In this document: positions 24,656-33,636 of the stretch, one piece after another
How positions within the stretch are numbered: the first letter of the stretch is position 1
How the letters are laid out: every line of letters begins with the position of its first letter
From: an uncultured Eubacteriales bacterium
GTDB taxonomy: Bacteria; Bacillota; Clostridia; Oscillospirales; Oscillospiraceae
Assembly: GCA_900317375.1 (NCBI GenBank)
Contig: ONGJ01000001.1
Span: forward strand, 1-64,000
DNA length: 64,000 bases
Direction: 5' to 3'
Translations under genes and position numbers: made by a program
The notes under the pieces: generated by a model
Seen by the model: the letters and a program-made list of their open reading frames with translations, nothing else
Told to the model about the DNA's origin: nothing
Databases searched by the model: none

Positions 24656-25982
24656 GTCTTCTGCAAGGTCGATCCTGGACAGCAAACCGCTGTGGATGCT
24701 TCTCTCTCTGCTGATCTCGCTTTCCATCTGGACCTATGTGGTCAGCACCGAGACGGCCACGGTGACCCAGGTTTTCCGCGGCATTCCGGTCGAGATTACA
24801 GGCGATGACCTTCTGCTGAGCAGCAGGAATCTGATCGTCACCGATGTCGAGACCAACAGCGTCCGGGTCGAGATCCGCGGTCCGCGTCGGATCGTGGACG
24901 CACTGAATTCGGAAGATCTGACTGCCCAGGTGGATGTCAGCAAGCTGACCAGGGCTGCCTATGCCGCCATGAAATACAAGATCATCTATCCCGAGGGAAC
25001 GGAGACGCGCTACCTGACCGTGACTTCCTACAGCCCCGAGACGGTCAATTTCATGGTTTCCAACCAGAATACGATTTCTGTGCCCGTCCGCGGCGGCTTC
25101 GAGGGTCAGCTGGCATCCGGCTACATGGCCGAATCGCCGGTTTTCAACCCGGCCACGGTTACCATATCCGGCCCGGATGCCTATCTGAAGGATATCTCCT
25201 ATGCCTGGGTCAGCTTCGGCTCGGGCAAGACGGTCGAGTCCTCCTATACGGAGGAGGTCCCCTTCACCCTGATGAATGCTGACGGCGACCCGGTTCCCAC
25301 CGAGTATCTGACCGGAAGCGAGGAGACGGTCGAGGCAAGCCTTCCTATTATGGAGGTGAAGGAAGTTCCTCTGGCGGTTTCGGTGCTGGATGGCGCGGGA
25401 GCTACCGCCGAGAATACCAAGATAACCATTACGCCGGACCGGATCAAGCTTACGGGTGATTCCGCCATTCTGGCAGGCCTGAACCAGATCGTCCTGACGA
25501 CCATCGACCTGACCGATTTCCGCAGCACCTTCTCCGAAACCTATCCGATTCAATACGACAACACGCTGCGCAACATCAGCGGAGCCACCGAAGCCAGAGT
25601 GGATGTCGAGATCGTGGGCCTGGAAACGGCTTCCTACAATGTAAAGAACATCTCCGTCATCAACGGACCCGAAAACGCCAATGTTGAGATCGAAACCGAG
25701 AGTCTCGAGGTCGTCATCCGCGGCGCAGCGGAGAAGCTGGAAAGCCTGACCGCCGAAAGCATCCGCGCCGTGGCCGACCTGACGGATTACAAGGACTCCA
25801 GCGGACCCTTCATGGCGCCGGTGAAGATTTACTGTGACGGCGTCTCGGATGTGGGCGCCATCGGAAAGTACACCATTTCGGTGAATATCGACCGTTCTGA
25901 AAAAAAGGACGTGACTACCAATGACACAGGAAGCTATCGTGATTCGTACGCTGCCCAATCAGATGGCGGAGGTGCTGGTTAA
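24642..25982 (+). CDS. cdaR: CdaR, YbbR-domain regulator of CdaA
   Basis: A 446-residue protein with a short cytoplasmic N-terminus, one membrane helix (PLWMLLSLLISLSIWTYVVS) and an extracellular part made of about four YbbR-like beta repeats (for example VRVEIRGPRRIVDAL and VEVVIRGAAEKLESL-type units). CdaR binds CdaA at the membrane and tunes c-di-AMP synthesis. The last about 20 residues (TTNDTGSYRDSYAAQSDGGG) lie in the overlap with the next gene, which starts 62 bases before the cdaR stop, and have low complexity. Confidence 0.92.
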   Translation: MKKNKSSARSILDSKPLWMLLSLLISLSIWTYVVSTETATVTQVFRGIPVEITGDDLLLSSRNLIVTDVETNSVRVEIRGPRRIVDALNSEDLTAQVDVSKLTRAAYAAMKYKIIYPEGTETRYLTVTSYSPETVNFMVSNQNTISVPVRGGFEGQLASGYMAESPVFNPATVTISGPDAYLKDISYAWVSFGSGKTVESSYTEEVPFTLMNADGDPVPTEYLTGSEETVEASLPIMEVKEVPLAVSVLDGAGATAENTKITITPDRIKLTGDSAILAGLNQIVLTTIDLTDFRSTFSETYPIQYDNTLRNISGATEARVDVEIVGLETASYNVKNISVINGPENANVEIETESLEVVIRGAAEKLESLTAESIRAVADLTDYKDSSGPFMAPVKIYCDGVSDVGAIGKYTISVNIDRSEKKDVTTNDTGSYRDSYAAQSDGGGAG

Positions 25983-26322
25983 GCGCCCCACCGCCTGCGG
26001 CGGCAGCTGCGGCAGCTGTGAAAGCTGCATCTATCAGTCCGAGCTCCGGGCGTTTGCCAGAAATCTCATCAACGCCGCACCCGGGCAGAAGGTCACCATC
26101 TCCACCGAGAGCGGCAGGGTCTATTCTGCGGCGCTGCTGGTTTACATTGTGCCGCTGCTGTTCTTCGTCCTGGGCTTTGCTGCGGCCAGGCTCCTCGGGG
26201 CCTCGGAGGGCCTGTCCATTCTCATCAGCTTCCTCTGCCTGATCCCGGCGGCCCTCCTGCTGATCCGCTCCCAGAAACGCAAAACGGCGGAGAATCCAAT
26301 CCGCTTTGATATTATTTCATAA
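25921..26322 (+). CDS. RseC/SoxR-reducing-system family membrane protein
   Basis: A 133-residue protein with the RseC pattern: a short N-terminal beta segment (MTQEAIVIRTLPNQMAEVLV), the Cys cluster ACGGSCGSCESC, a hydrophilic stretch, and two adjacent membrane helices (about 78-97 and 101-118). RseC proteins take part in redox control, in enterobacteria through SoxR reduction; the role in Firmicutes is unclear and may relate to the Rnf complex. It starts at ATG 25921 inside cdaR in another frame, an unusually long 62-base overlap, and so is coupled to c-di-AMP gene translation. Confidence 0.85.
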   Translation: MTQEAIVIRTLPNQMAEVLVKRPTACGGSCGSCESCIYQSELRAFARNLINAAPGQKVTISTESGRVYSAALLVYIVPLLFFVLGFAAARLLGASEGLSILISFLCLIPAALLLIRSQKRKTAENPIRFDIIS

Positions 26323-26403
26323 CGGACCTGCATTCTCCCGCTTATCAAGCGCGGCGCGGAAATGTCCGTGCGAGGTACTGGTTTCTTGTCCGCGTTGTGC
26401 AGA

Positions 26404-26418
26404 AATCCAAAGTCGGGC
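26404..26418. repeat. Dispersed short repeat, family B, copy upstream of yicC
   Basis: AATCCAAAGTCGGGC is identical to 19528-19542. The bases on each side can pair (GTGC/GCAC), giving a small hairpin with the motif in its loop. The motif continues as AC-T, also shared with 13332-13334. Confidence 0.5.
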
Positions 26419-26446
26419 ACTCCACGCCCAATGAAGGAGGATGAAT

Positions 26447-27325
26447 ATGATCAGAAGTATGACCGGCTTCGGCGCTGCCAAAGGGACTGCGTCCGGCCTT
26501 GCTTTGTCTGTCGAGCTCCGCAGCGTAAACAACCGCTATCTGGACCTCGGCATCAAGCTGCCCCGGGGCTTCCTGTTTGCCGAGAGCTTTGTCAAAAGCT
26601 TCCTTCAGGAGCGGATCGGGCGCGGCAAGGTGGATGTTTTCTTTACGCTCGATCTCGATGAAGGGGACAGGACCCGCATCCGCGTGAATGAAAAGCTTGC
26701 GCAGGCGTATTTTGACGCCGTCGACGGGATCGGCGGTCTGCTTGAACTGCCTGCCGGCCTGTCGGCTCTGGACATCGCCCGCTTCCCGGACGTCCTGACG
26801 GCGGAAAAGCTGGAGGTCAATCAGGAGCAGTTCTGCGAAGGCCTTCGGCCGCTCCTGGAGGCGGCGGTTTCTGACTTTAACTGCATGCGTGAACGCGAGG
26901 GCGAGAAAATCCGCGAGGACCTTCTGAAAAAGGCGGACCGCATGGAGGAGCTGCTCGCTTCCATCGAGGAACAGGCGCCGCAGACTCTGGCTGCCTACCG
27001 CAGACGCCTCCGCGACAAAATGGACGAGGTCCTGTCCGAAACCGGTATTCTGGAGGACCGCATCGTTGCTGAGGCTGCGCTCTATGCCGACCGCATCGCG
27101 ACCGATGAAGAGACCGTCCGTCTGCACAGCCATCTTTCCCAGTTCCGCCGCATGCTGCAGGAGGGCTCTCCCATCGGCCGGAAGCTGGACTTCCTGATTC
27201 AGGAATTCAACCGCGAGGCGAACACCATCGGCTCCAAGTGCCAGGATTCGGAGATCGCCTATCTGGTCGTCGATCTCAAATCCGAGATCGAGAAGGTTCG
27301 GGAGCAGGTGCAGAACATTGAGTGA
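26447..27325 (+). CDS. yicC: YicC-family endoribonuclease
   Basis: A 292-residue protein beginning MIRSMTGFG, the family signature, with ELRSVNNRYLDL and, near the end, GRKLDFLIQEFNREANTIGSKC and a closing KSEIEKVREQVQNIE helix. YicC-type proteins are endoribonucleases that take part in small-RNA turnover; details differ between species. ATG 26447 sits 6 bases after AGGAGG and is preferred over ATG 26441, which touches it. The gene heads the conserved yicC-remA-gmk-rpoZ-priA run. Confidence 0.93.
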   Translation: MIRSMTGFGAAKGTASGLALSVELRSVNNRYLDLGIKLPRGFLFAESFVKSFLQERIGRGKVDVFFTLDLDEGDRTRIRVNEKLAQAYFDAVDGIGGLLELPAGLSALDIARFPDVLTAEKLEVNQEQFCEGLRPLLEAAVSDFNCMREREGEKIREDLLKKADRMEELLASIEEQAPQTLAAYRRRLRDKMDEVLSETGILEDRIVAEAALYADRIATDEETVRLHSHLSQFRRMLQEGSPIGRKLDFLIQEFNREANTIGSKCQDSEIAYLVVDLKSEIEKVREQVQNIE

Positions 27326-27602
27326 CCGGAACCGTTTTCTGCCCATCGGCTTCGGCAATTATCTGTCGGCCGACAAGACGGTTGCCGTCCTGTCGCCGGA
27401 CTCGGCGCCCATCAAGCGTCTGATTGCCGACGGACGGGAGAAGGGCCTGCTGGTGGATGCCTCCTTCGGCAGGAGTACCCGCTCGGTCCTGCTCATGAAC
27501 TCCGGCCACCTGATCCTGTCGGCCCAGAGTCCCGAAGAACTCATGAAACAGCTGAATCTCATTCAGGAGGGAGGAAGATTGCCATCAGCAGGGGAAAACT
27601 GA
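27318..27602 (+). CDS. remA: RemA-family DNA-binding regulator
   Basis: A 94-residue protein (DUF370) with the RemA core PIGFGNYLSADKTVAVLSPD, SAPIKRLIADGREKGLLVDA and FGRSTRSVLLMNSGHLILSA. RemA forms rings that wrap DNA and activates biofilm-matrix and osmoprotection genes in Bacillus. The start is TTG at 27318, overlapping the yicC stop by 8 bases; no ATG or GTG is available in frame before the conserved core. The last eight codons overlap the start of gmk in another frame. Confidence 0.9.
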   Translation: MSDRNRFLPIGFGNYLSADKTVAVLSPDSAPIKRLIADGREKGLLVDASFGRSTRSVLLMNSGHLILSAQSPEELMKQLNLIQEGGRLPSAGEN

Positions 27603-28180
27603 TCATTATCTCTGGTCCTTCCGGAGCCGGAAAGAGCACCGTTGTCTTCCGGGCCATCGAGGGCAGGCAGGATGTCTGCTTCTCCACTTCGGTCACCACC
27701 CGCGCGCCGCGTCCCGGCGAACAGCACGGAAGGGAATACTTCTTCATCACGCAGGAGCGTTTTGACGAGATGGCTGCCGCAGGGGAACTGCTCGAGCATG
27801 CCGGCTATGTCAACCATTCCTACGGCACGCCCCGCGCCTATGTGGAGCAGCAGCTGGAAAAAGGCTTCCATGTGATTCTGGACATCGAGATTCAGGGGGC
27901 CCGCCAGGTCCGTGAAAAGATGCCCGAGGCGGTTTCCGTCTTCATCGTGCCGCCCTCCATGGCCGAACTCCGGCACCGATTGGAAACGCGCGGGACCGAC
28001 ACCAAAGAGGTCATTGACGCCCGCATTGCCCGCGCCCGTCAGGAGATACAGGAGGCCGATTTCTACGACTATCTGATCGTCAATGATGACGCTGCTCTTG
28101 CGGCCGACCGCTTCCGTGCCATCCTCACCGCCGAACAGTGCCGCTTCGACCGCCCCACCCTCCTCCGCCTGGCGGAATAG
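27578..28180 (+). CDS. gmk: Guanylate kinase, apparent ATT start
   Basis: A 200-residue enzyme that phosphorylates GMP to GDP. The P-loop reads LIIISGPSGAGKSTVV, followed by the GMP-binding STSVTTRAPRPGEQHGREYFF and LDIEIQGARQVREKMP; the length matches Gmk. No ATG, GTG or TTG exists in frame before the P-loop. ATT at 27578 lies 7 bases after AGGAGG and gives the expected short N-terminus (MAISRGKLIIISG). CTG at 27599 is the only other candidate and would begin right at the P-loop strand. The gene overlaps remA by 25 bases. An ATT start is rare and suggests weak or IF3-sensitive initiation. Confidence 0.92.
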   Translation: MAISRGKLIIISGPSGAGKSTVVFRAIEGRQDVCFSTSVTTRAPRPGEQHGREYFFITQERFDEMAAAGELLEHAGYVNHSYGTPRAYVEQQLEKGFHVILDIEIQGARQVREKMPEAVSVFIVPPSMAELRHRLETRGTDTKEVIDARIARARQEIQEADFYDYLIVNDDAALAADRFRAILTAEQCRFDRPTLLRLAE

Positions 28181-28240
28181 CGCCCTCAGTTCTGCGATCA
28201 ATACAGGATATATGAGGCAGTAAGACTGCTCAAATCCTTT

Positions 28241-28310
28241 GCGGCCGCAGGAGCTGGACCAGGGGCACTGCCTTCCCTTGCCGCAAAACGGCAGAGACTT
28301 CTGGGGTGAG
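28241..28310. repeat. Dispersed non-coding repeat, family A, copy 2
   Basis: This stretch between gmk and rpoZ matches 7001-7070 in its conserved blocks (GCGGCCGCAG, AGGGG-ACT, TTCCCTTGCCGC) and in its ability to form nested stems GCGGC/GCCGC and AGGG/CCCT. No gene is visible in 28181-28369. Confidence 0.62.
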
Positions 28311-28369
28311 TCAGACTTCGCTTATTTTTACTGTTATCTATCATCTCGTTGAGAAAGGAATATACAACC

Positions 28370-28558
28370 ATGATGCTTTATCCTCCTGTTGCCGAACTTG
28401 TTGACAAAGTCGGCAGCCGCTATCAGCTTGTAAACCTTGTTGCCCGCCGTGCACGCGTTCTGGCGGCCGAAGCCGAGGACCATACCGTCACGCTGGACAA
28501 GAAGCCGGTCTCTGCGGCAATTGACGAGGTCTATACCGGAAAGCTGACCATCCGCTGA
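28370..28558 (+). CDS. rpoZ: RNA polymerase omega subunit
   Basis: A 62-residue protein that helps assemble and stabilise RNA polymerase. It begins MMLYPPVAELVDKVGSRYQL and contains LVNLVARRARVL, the conserved core of omega, with TGKLTIR at the end. AAAGGA lies 10 bases before ATG 28370. It sits between gmk and priA, its usual place in Firmicutes. Confidence 0.93.
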   Translation: MMLYPPVAELVDKVGSRYQLVNLVARRARVLAAEAEDHTVTLDKKPVSAAIDEVYTGKLTIR

Positions 28559-28584
28559 GCCGAACGCCGGAACGCAAAGCTGCC

Positions 28585-30825
28585 ATGTTTGCCAGTGTGG
28601 CTCTTGCCTCCCTGCAGGTTGCGATCGACCGTCCATATGACTATCGGATTCCCGACAGCCTGCAGGACGGCGTCGTTCCGGGCACCCGCGTTTTCGTGCC
28701 TTTCGGCAGCGGAAACCGCGTCACCGAGGCTTTTGTTCTTGCCCTGTCGGAGGAAAGCGGCTATCCGGACTGCAAGGCGATCCTTCGCGTTGCCGATGAG
28801 AAACCGCTTCTCGGACGCGAACAGCTGCAGCTCGCCTACTTCATGCGCGAGCGCTATTTCTGCACCGTCTATCAGGCGCTGCGCACCATGCTCCCGGCCG
28901 GCTTCTGTCTGGATAAAAGCGGCAGGCGCCGGAACCGGGATGCGTCCCTGGAACTGGTCCGGCTTGCGGTTTCCGCCGACGAGGCCTCCGAGTATGCAGC
29001 TGAAAAGCGCAGGCGCTCCCCCCGACAGGCGGAGATCCTGGATCTGCTCTGCAGTTTTGAACTGCTTTCCGTTTCCGATCTCCTCTCCCATACCGGCGCA
29101 GGCCGCCCGACGCTGAACCGGCTCCGTGAGCTTGGCCTCATCGAGATCTTTCAGCAGGAGGTCCTCCGCCGTCCGCAGACAGAGAGTGCGGAGAGAATGC
29201 CCCTGCCGACGCTGAATGACGAGCAGGAGGCGGTCTTTCAGGGCCTCCTCGAAACCCTCGGCTGCGGTGAGAGCCGGGTTTCGCTGCTCTCCGGCGTGAC
29301 CGGAAGCGGCAAGACCAGCATTTACGCCCACCTGATCGCCGAAAGCCTGCAGCAGGGAAAGGGCGCGGTCCTGCTTGTGCCCGAAATTTCCCTGACGCCG
29401 CAGATGCTTGCCCGTTTCAGCGCCTGGTTCGGCGACGAGGTTGCCGTCATGCACAGCGGCCTTTCCTCCGGCGAGCGCTGTGACGAGTGGAAGCGTATCC
29501 AGCGGGGCGCTGCGCGCCTTGTCATCGGCACGCGCAGTGCGGTGTTTGCTCCCGTACAGAATCTCGGTCTGATCCTGATGGATGAAGAGCAGGAGGACAG
29601 CTACCGCTCCGAGACGAATCCCCGTTACCATGCCCGGGATATCGCCCGATTCCGATGCCATCAGAATCAGGCAGCCCTGGTACTGGGTTCGGCGACCCCC
29701 GACCTCGGCAGCCGCTGGCGCGCGGAGACGGGGGAATACGGCTTCTTTCGCCTGCACGAGCGCTACAATCTGAAACCTCTGCCGGCGGTGCACCTGGTCG
29801 ATATGAAGCAGGAGCTCCGCAGCGGCAACGGCTCTCTCCTGAGCGTTCCGCTCCGGGAGGCGATTCTGCAGCGCATCGAGCGCGGGGAACAGTCCATCCT
29901 GTTCCTGAACCGCCGCGGCAGCAGCAAGGTGGTTGCCTGCAGTGTCTGCGGCTATACCTATCGCTGCGATCACTGTTCGGTCTCCATGACCTGGCATGCC
30001 AACCGGCGTCGGCTCATCTGCCACTACTGCGGCAAGAGCATTCCGCTGCCGCCGGTCTGCCCCGAATGCGGCGGGAGCTTTCGCTTCCTCGGCGCGGGAA
30101 CCCAGATGGCCGAGGAGGAACTGCGCAGGGCTTTTCCGGACACCGGGATTCTGCGCGTAGACGCCGATTCCGTGAATGCCGCGGTCTCCCACCGTCAGTT
30201 GTTTCAGCGCTTTACCGACGAGAAGATCCCCCTCATGATCGGTACCCAGATGATTGCCAAGGGCCTGAATTTCGACAATGTGACGCTGGTGGGCGTCCTT
30301 TCCGCCGATCAGAGCCTTTACTGCAGCGACTTCCGTGCCGGCGAGCATACATTCTCCCTGCTGACCCAGGTGATCGGGCGCTGCGGCCGCGGTGAGAAAA
30401 GCGGCGAGGCCTATATCCAGACCTTCACGCCCGAAAACGAGATCATCCGCCTTGCGGCCCGGCAGGATTACGAGTCCTTTTACCTGCAGGAGATCGAAAT
30501 GCGCCGCCTCCAGCATGCCCCGCCCTTTTCCGACCGCATCGGTTTTTCCGCCTCGGGCCCCGATGAGCAGCGGGTGATCCTTGCGCTCATGAAGGCAAAA
30601 ACCATGCTGCAGGGCATGTTTTCTCCCGAGGACGGAGTCGAGATTCTCGGACCCGTACCCTTCCCGGTGGTGAAGATCAGTGACCGCTACCGCTACCGCC
30701 TGTTTCTCAGCTGCCGTGCGACCAGGAATACTCGGCGGATTCTCTCCGCTGCCCTGAGCGCCTGCAGTCGGGACAGGGAAATGCGCAAAGTCAGCTTTTA
30801 CATCGACAACGACCCGACGGACTGA
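28585..30825 (+). CDS. priA: Primosomal protein N' (replication restart helicase)
   Basis: A 746-residue superfamily 2 helicase that reloads the replisome at stalled forks. An N-terminal DNA-binding domain (about 1-100) is followed by the helicase core with Walker A GVTGSGKTSIY and Walker B LMDEEQEDSYRSE; most PriA proteins have DEEH here. The zinc site has eight Cys (CSVCGYTYRCDHC then CHYCG and CPECG). C-terminal motifs include GTQMIAKGLNFDNVTLVGVL and TQVIGRCGRG. The ribosome binding site before ATG 28585 is weak. Confidence 0.95.
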   Translation: MFASVALASLQVAIDRPYDYRIPDSLQDGVVPGTRVFVPFGSGNRVTEAFVLALSEESGYPDCKAILRVADEKPLLGREQLQLAYFMRERYFCTVYQALRTMLPAGFCLDKSGRRRNRDASLELVRLAVSADEASEYAAEKRRRSPRQAEILDLLCSFELLSVSDLLSHTGAGRPTLNRLRELGLIEIFQQEVLRRPQTESAERMPLPTLNDEQEAVFQGLLETLGCGESRVSLLSGVTGSGKTSIYAHLIAESLQQGKGAVLLVPEISLTPQMLARFSAWFGDEVAVMHSGLSSGERCDEWKRIQRGAARLVIGTRSAVFAPVQNLGLILMDEEQEDSYRSETNPRYHARDIARFRCHQNQAALVLGSATPDLGSRWRAETGEYGFFRLHERYNLKPLPAVHLVDMKQELRSGNGSLLSVPLREAILQRIERGEQSILFLNRRGSSKVVACSVCGYTYRCDHCSVSMTWHANRRRLICHYCGKSIPLPPVCPECGGSFRFLGAGTQMAEEELRRAFPDTGILRVDADSVNAAVSHRQLFQRFTDEKIPLMIGTQMIAKGLNFDNVTLVGVLSADQSLYCSDFRAGEHTFSLLTQVIGRCGRGEKSGEAYIQTFTPENEIIRLAARQDYESFYLQEIEMRRLQHAPPFSDRIGFSASGPDEQRVILALMKAKTMLQGMFSPEDGVEILGPVPFPVVKISDRYRYRLFLSCRATRNTRRILSAALSACSRDREMRKVSFYIDNDPTD

Positions 30826-30864
30826 CCGTCCTGACATCCTATTTTACTCTGAAGGAGTTTTTCT

Positions 30865-31389
30865 ATGGCTCTGAGAAAAATATTGACGGACGAGGACCCC
30901 GGCCTGCACAAAAAATGCCGGCCGATCACCGCCTTCAACGACCGCCTTTTCCAATTGCTTGACGACATGCACGAGACGCTCTCAAACGCCGACGGCGTCG
31001 GCCTTGCCGCACCCCAGGTGGGTGTGCTGCGCCGCGCGGTGCTGGTCCTGGAGACCAATGTCCCCGAGGGGGAGGAGCCGTATGTGATCGAGCTTCTGAA
31101 CCCCGAGATCATTGCCGCCGAGGGCGAACAGCATGAGGCCGAGGGCTGTCTCAGCGTCCCCGGCGAATTCGGCATCGTTACGCGCCCGGCAAAAGTGACG
31201 GTACGCGCCCAGGACCGCAGCGGCAACTTCTTTGAGGTCACCGGCGAAGGCCTGACCGCCCGCTGCTTCTGCCATGAGGTCGACCACCTTGAGGGCATCG
31301 TCTTCACCGACAAGGCTGAGCGCATGCTCACCGAGGAAGAGATCAAGGCCATGAGCGGCGAAGACAGCAGCGAGGAGGAGACCGACTGA
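30865..31389 (+). CDS. def: Peptide deformylase
   Basis: A 174-residue metalloenzyme removing the N-formyl group from new proteins. The three family motifs are GVGLAAPQVG, EGCLSVPG and CHEVDHLEG, supplying the Cys and two His metal ligands and the catalytic Glu. GAAGGAG precedes ATG 30865. Its C-terminal acidic tail ends two bases before fmt, its functional partner, which adds the formyl group. Confidence 0.96.
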   Translation: MALRKILTDEDPGLHKKCRPITAFNDRLFQLLDDMHETLSNADGVGLAAPQVGVLRRAVLVLETNVPEGEEPYVIELLNPEIIAAEGEQHEAEGCLSVPGEFGIVTRPAKVTVRAQDRSGNFFEVTGEGLTARCFCHEVDHLEGIVFTDKAERMLTEEEIKAMSGEDSSEEETD

Positions 31390-31390
31390 G

Positions 31391-32320
31391 ATGCGTGTCG
31401 TCTTTATGGGCACTCCCGACTTTGCCGAGGCTTCGCTCCGGCGGCTCATTGCCGACGGCTTTGAGATCTGCGCCGTCTATACCCAGCCGGACAAAGCGAA
31501 GGGGAGAGGGATGGAGCTTTCTGTCTCTCCGGTCAAGGCCTGTGCGCTCGAGCACGGCATCCCGGTCATCCAGCCGACGACCTTCCGGGATGAACAGGTC
31601 GTTGATCAGCTGCGGGCTTTTTCAGCCGACATCATTGCCGTTGTGGCCTACGGGAAGATCCTTCCCGACGCGGTGCTCGCGTCTGCCCGGCTCGGGGCGG
31701 TCAACCTTCACGGCTCCATCCTGCCGAAGTACCGCGGCGCCGCGCCGATCCAGTGGGCTGTGCTGAACGGCGACCGCGAGACCGGCGTCACGACCTTTCA
31801 TCTGGTGGCTGATATGGACGCCGGCGATATCATCTATACCGAGAAGACCGAGATCGGTGAGTTCGAGACATCGGGCGAGCTCTATGACCGCCTGAAGGTG
31901 ATCGGCGCCGGTCTGCTGTCCCGCACGCTGCGGGATCTCGACAGCGGCACTGCGCCCCGCACGCCGCAGAACCCCGAAGAGGCGACCTATGTGACCCGCC
32001 TGGATAAAAGCATGTCGCCCATCGACTGGACAAAATCCGCGCGGGAAATCGTCAAATGGGTTTACGGCCTGCAGCCCTGGCCCTGTGCGACCATGGAGCT
32101 CGGCGGAACCACCGTCAAGGTCTTCTCTGCCGCGTACAGCGACCGAACCATTGACCGTTACAACGCCGAAACAACGGGGAAAGTGCTGTCTGCAGGCAAA
32201 CAGGGGATCGAGGTCGCCTGCGGTGACGGACATTGTTTATTTATTAACGAACTGCAGGCGCCCGGGAAAAAGCGCATGTCCGCCGCCGATTATCTGCGCG
32301 GCCACCCGCTCAACCCATGA
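31391..32320 (+). CDS. fmt: Methionyl-tRNA formyltransferase
   Basis: A 309-residue enzyme formylating initiator Met-tRNA. It starts MRVVFMGTPDFAEASLRRL and has the catalytic HGSILPKYRGAAPIQWAVL (Asn/His region) and GDRETGVTTFHLVADMDAGDI. The C-terminal domain (from about 205) binds tRNA. The start lies one base after the def stop and the stop overlaps the rsmB start (ATGA). Confidence 0.96.
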   Translation: MRVVFMGTPDFAEASLRRLIADGFEICAVYTQPDKAKGRGMELSVSPVKACALEHGIPVIQPTTFRDEQVVDQLRAFSADIIAVVAYGKILPDAVLASARLGAVNLHGSILPKYRGAAPIQWAVLNGDRETGVTTFHLVADMDAGDIIYTEKTEIGEFETSGELYDRLKVIGAGLLSRTLRDLDSGTAPRTPQNPEEATYVTRLDKSMSPIDWTKSAREIVKWVYGLQPWPCATMELGGTTVKVFSAAYSDRTIDRYNAETTGKVLSAGKQGIEVACGDGHCLFINELQAPGKKRMSAADYLRGHPLNP

Positions 32321-33636
32321 AATCACCGCTTGATCACCGCTTCCGAAAAGGGACCTCTTCCGCATCGCCGGCCGTTTCCCCGGCAAGATCGGATGCGCTG
32401 CGGATCCTGCTGCGCTATCGGAAGGACGGCAGGCTCCTGAACGCAAGCTGCGAGCAGCCCGAAAACCGCCGCCTTGCCGATCAGATCGCCTTCGGCACGG
32501 TTCAGAACGGCCGTTTCCTCGACGCGGTTCTGGACAGCCATGTCAGGACCGGCGTTCGGGAGCTTCAATGCGCGGTCCGGGAGATCCTGAGAATGTCCGC
32601 CTTCCAGATTCTGTTTCTTGACAGGGTGCCGGATTCGGCTGCGGTAAACGACGCGGTCTCTCTCTGCAGATTGCAGAAATGCTCCTTTGCCGCCGGTTTT
32701 GTCAACGCGGTCCTGCGCAATCTGTCGCGCGGGAAGGATCGGATCGAAATCCGGGAACCCGCCGTCCGATACAGTCATCCCGACTGGGTCTATTCGCGTC
32801 TGGTGCGTGATTTCGGCGAGAGTTTTACCGAGGCGTTTCTGTCCGCAAACCAGGTCCGTCCGGATCTGCGTCTGCAGCTGAATACGCAGAGATGCAGCGC
32901 GGACGTTTATCTTGCTCTGCTCAAAGAAAAGGGGATTGCGGTTCTGGACCTGAACCGGGAGCTGGACTCGGTCCTGATCCGCTCCTGCGACCCGGCGGCG
33001 CTTCCCGGCTATGATGAGGGACTTTTCTATGTGCAGGACGATGCTGCACGCGCGGCAGTTCGGATCTGCAGCCTTGCACCCGGCATGCGTGTCCTTGACG
33101 CCTGCTCGGCGCCCGGCGGCAAGAGCATGGCCGCCGCGCTGGACGGGGCCGAGGTTACCGCCTGTGACATCAGTGAAAAGCGGCTTGCAAGATGCCGTGA
33201 AAACTTCTCCCGCATGCAGATGAACATCGCAGTCTGCCTGCAGGATGCCGATGTTTTTCGCCCGGATTGGGAGGGGCGGTTTGACTGCGTTCTGGCGGAC
33301 GTGCCCTGCACCGGCACCGGCATCATCCGCCGGCATCCCGAAATCCGGGAGAAGAAAGAGGAAGAGCTTTTCTCACTGCTCCCGATCCAGCAGGCGATTT
33401 TGAACAATCTGTCCCGCTATGTGAAGCCCGGCGGCCTGCTGCTGTACTCCACCTGTTCGGTACTTCGGGAAGAGGATGAAGACCAGGTTTGCGATTTCCT
33501 CGGCAGGCATGCAGACTATTCTCCAGATACCAGTTCGGCGGCTTCGGAACTCTGCAAAGAGGGGATCATGCGATCATGGCCGCAGCAGAACGGAAATGAC
33601 GGCTTCTTTGCCGCAAAACTGAGGAAACAGCTATGA
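32317..33636 (+). CDS. rsmB: 16S rRNA (cytosine-967-C5)-methyltransferase
   Basis: A 439-residue SAM-dependent enzyme. The N-terminal NusB-like domain spans about 25-150 and the Rossmann methyltransferase about 235-437. LDACSAPGGKSMAAAL binds SAM; ADVPCTGTGIIRRHPEI and LLYSTCSVLREEDEDQV contain the two catalytic Cys. ATG 32317 overlaps the fmt stop and TGA overlaps the rlmN start. Confidence 0.95.
   Translation: MKSPLDHRFRKGTSSASPAVSPARSDALRILLRYRKDGRLLNASCEQPENRRLADQIAFGTVQNGRFLDAVLDSHVRTGVRELQCAVREILRMSAFQILFLDRVPDSAAVNDAVSLCRLQKCSFAAGFVNAVLRNLSRGKDRIEIREPAVRYSHPDWVYSRLVRDFGESFTEAFLSANQVRPDLRLQLNTQRCSADVYLALLKEKGIAVLDLNRELDSVLIRSCDPAALPGYDEGLFYVQDDAARAAVRICSLAPGMRVLDACSAPGGKSMAAALDGAEVTACDISEKRLARCRENFSRMQMNIAVCLQDADVFRPDWEGRFDCVLADVPCTGTGIIRRHPEIREKKEEELFSLLPIQQAILNNLSRYVKPGGLLLYSTCSVLREEDEDQVCDFLGRHADYSPDTSSAASELCKEGIMRSWPQQNGNDGFFAAKLRKQL

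Noticed and set aside
28531..30837. A 768-codon open frame on the minus strand opposite priA
   Set aside because: Shadow of priA caused by high GC at third positions; no motif or ribosome binding site supports it.
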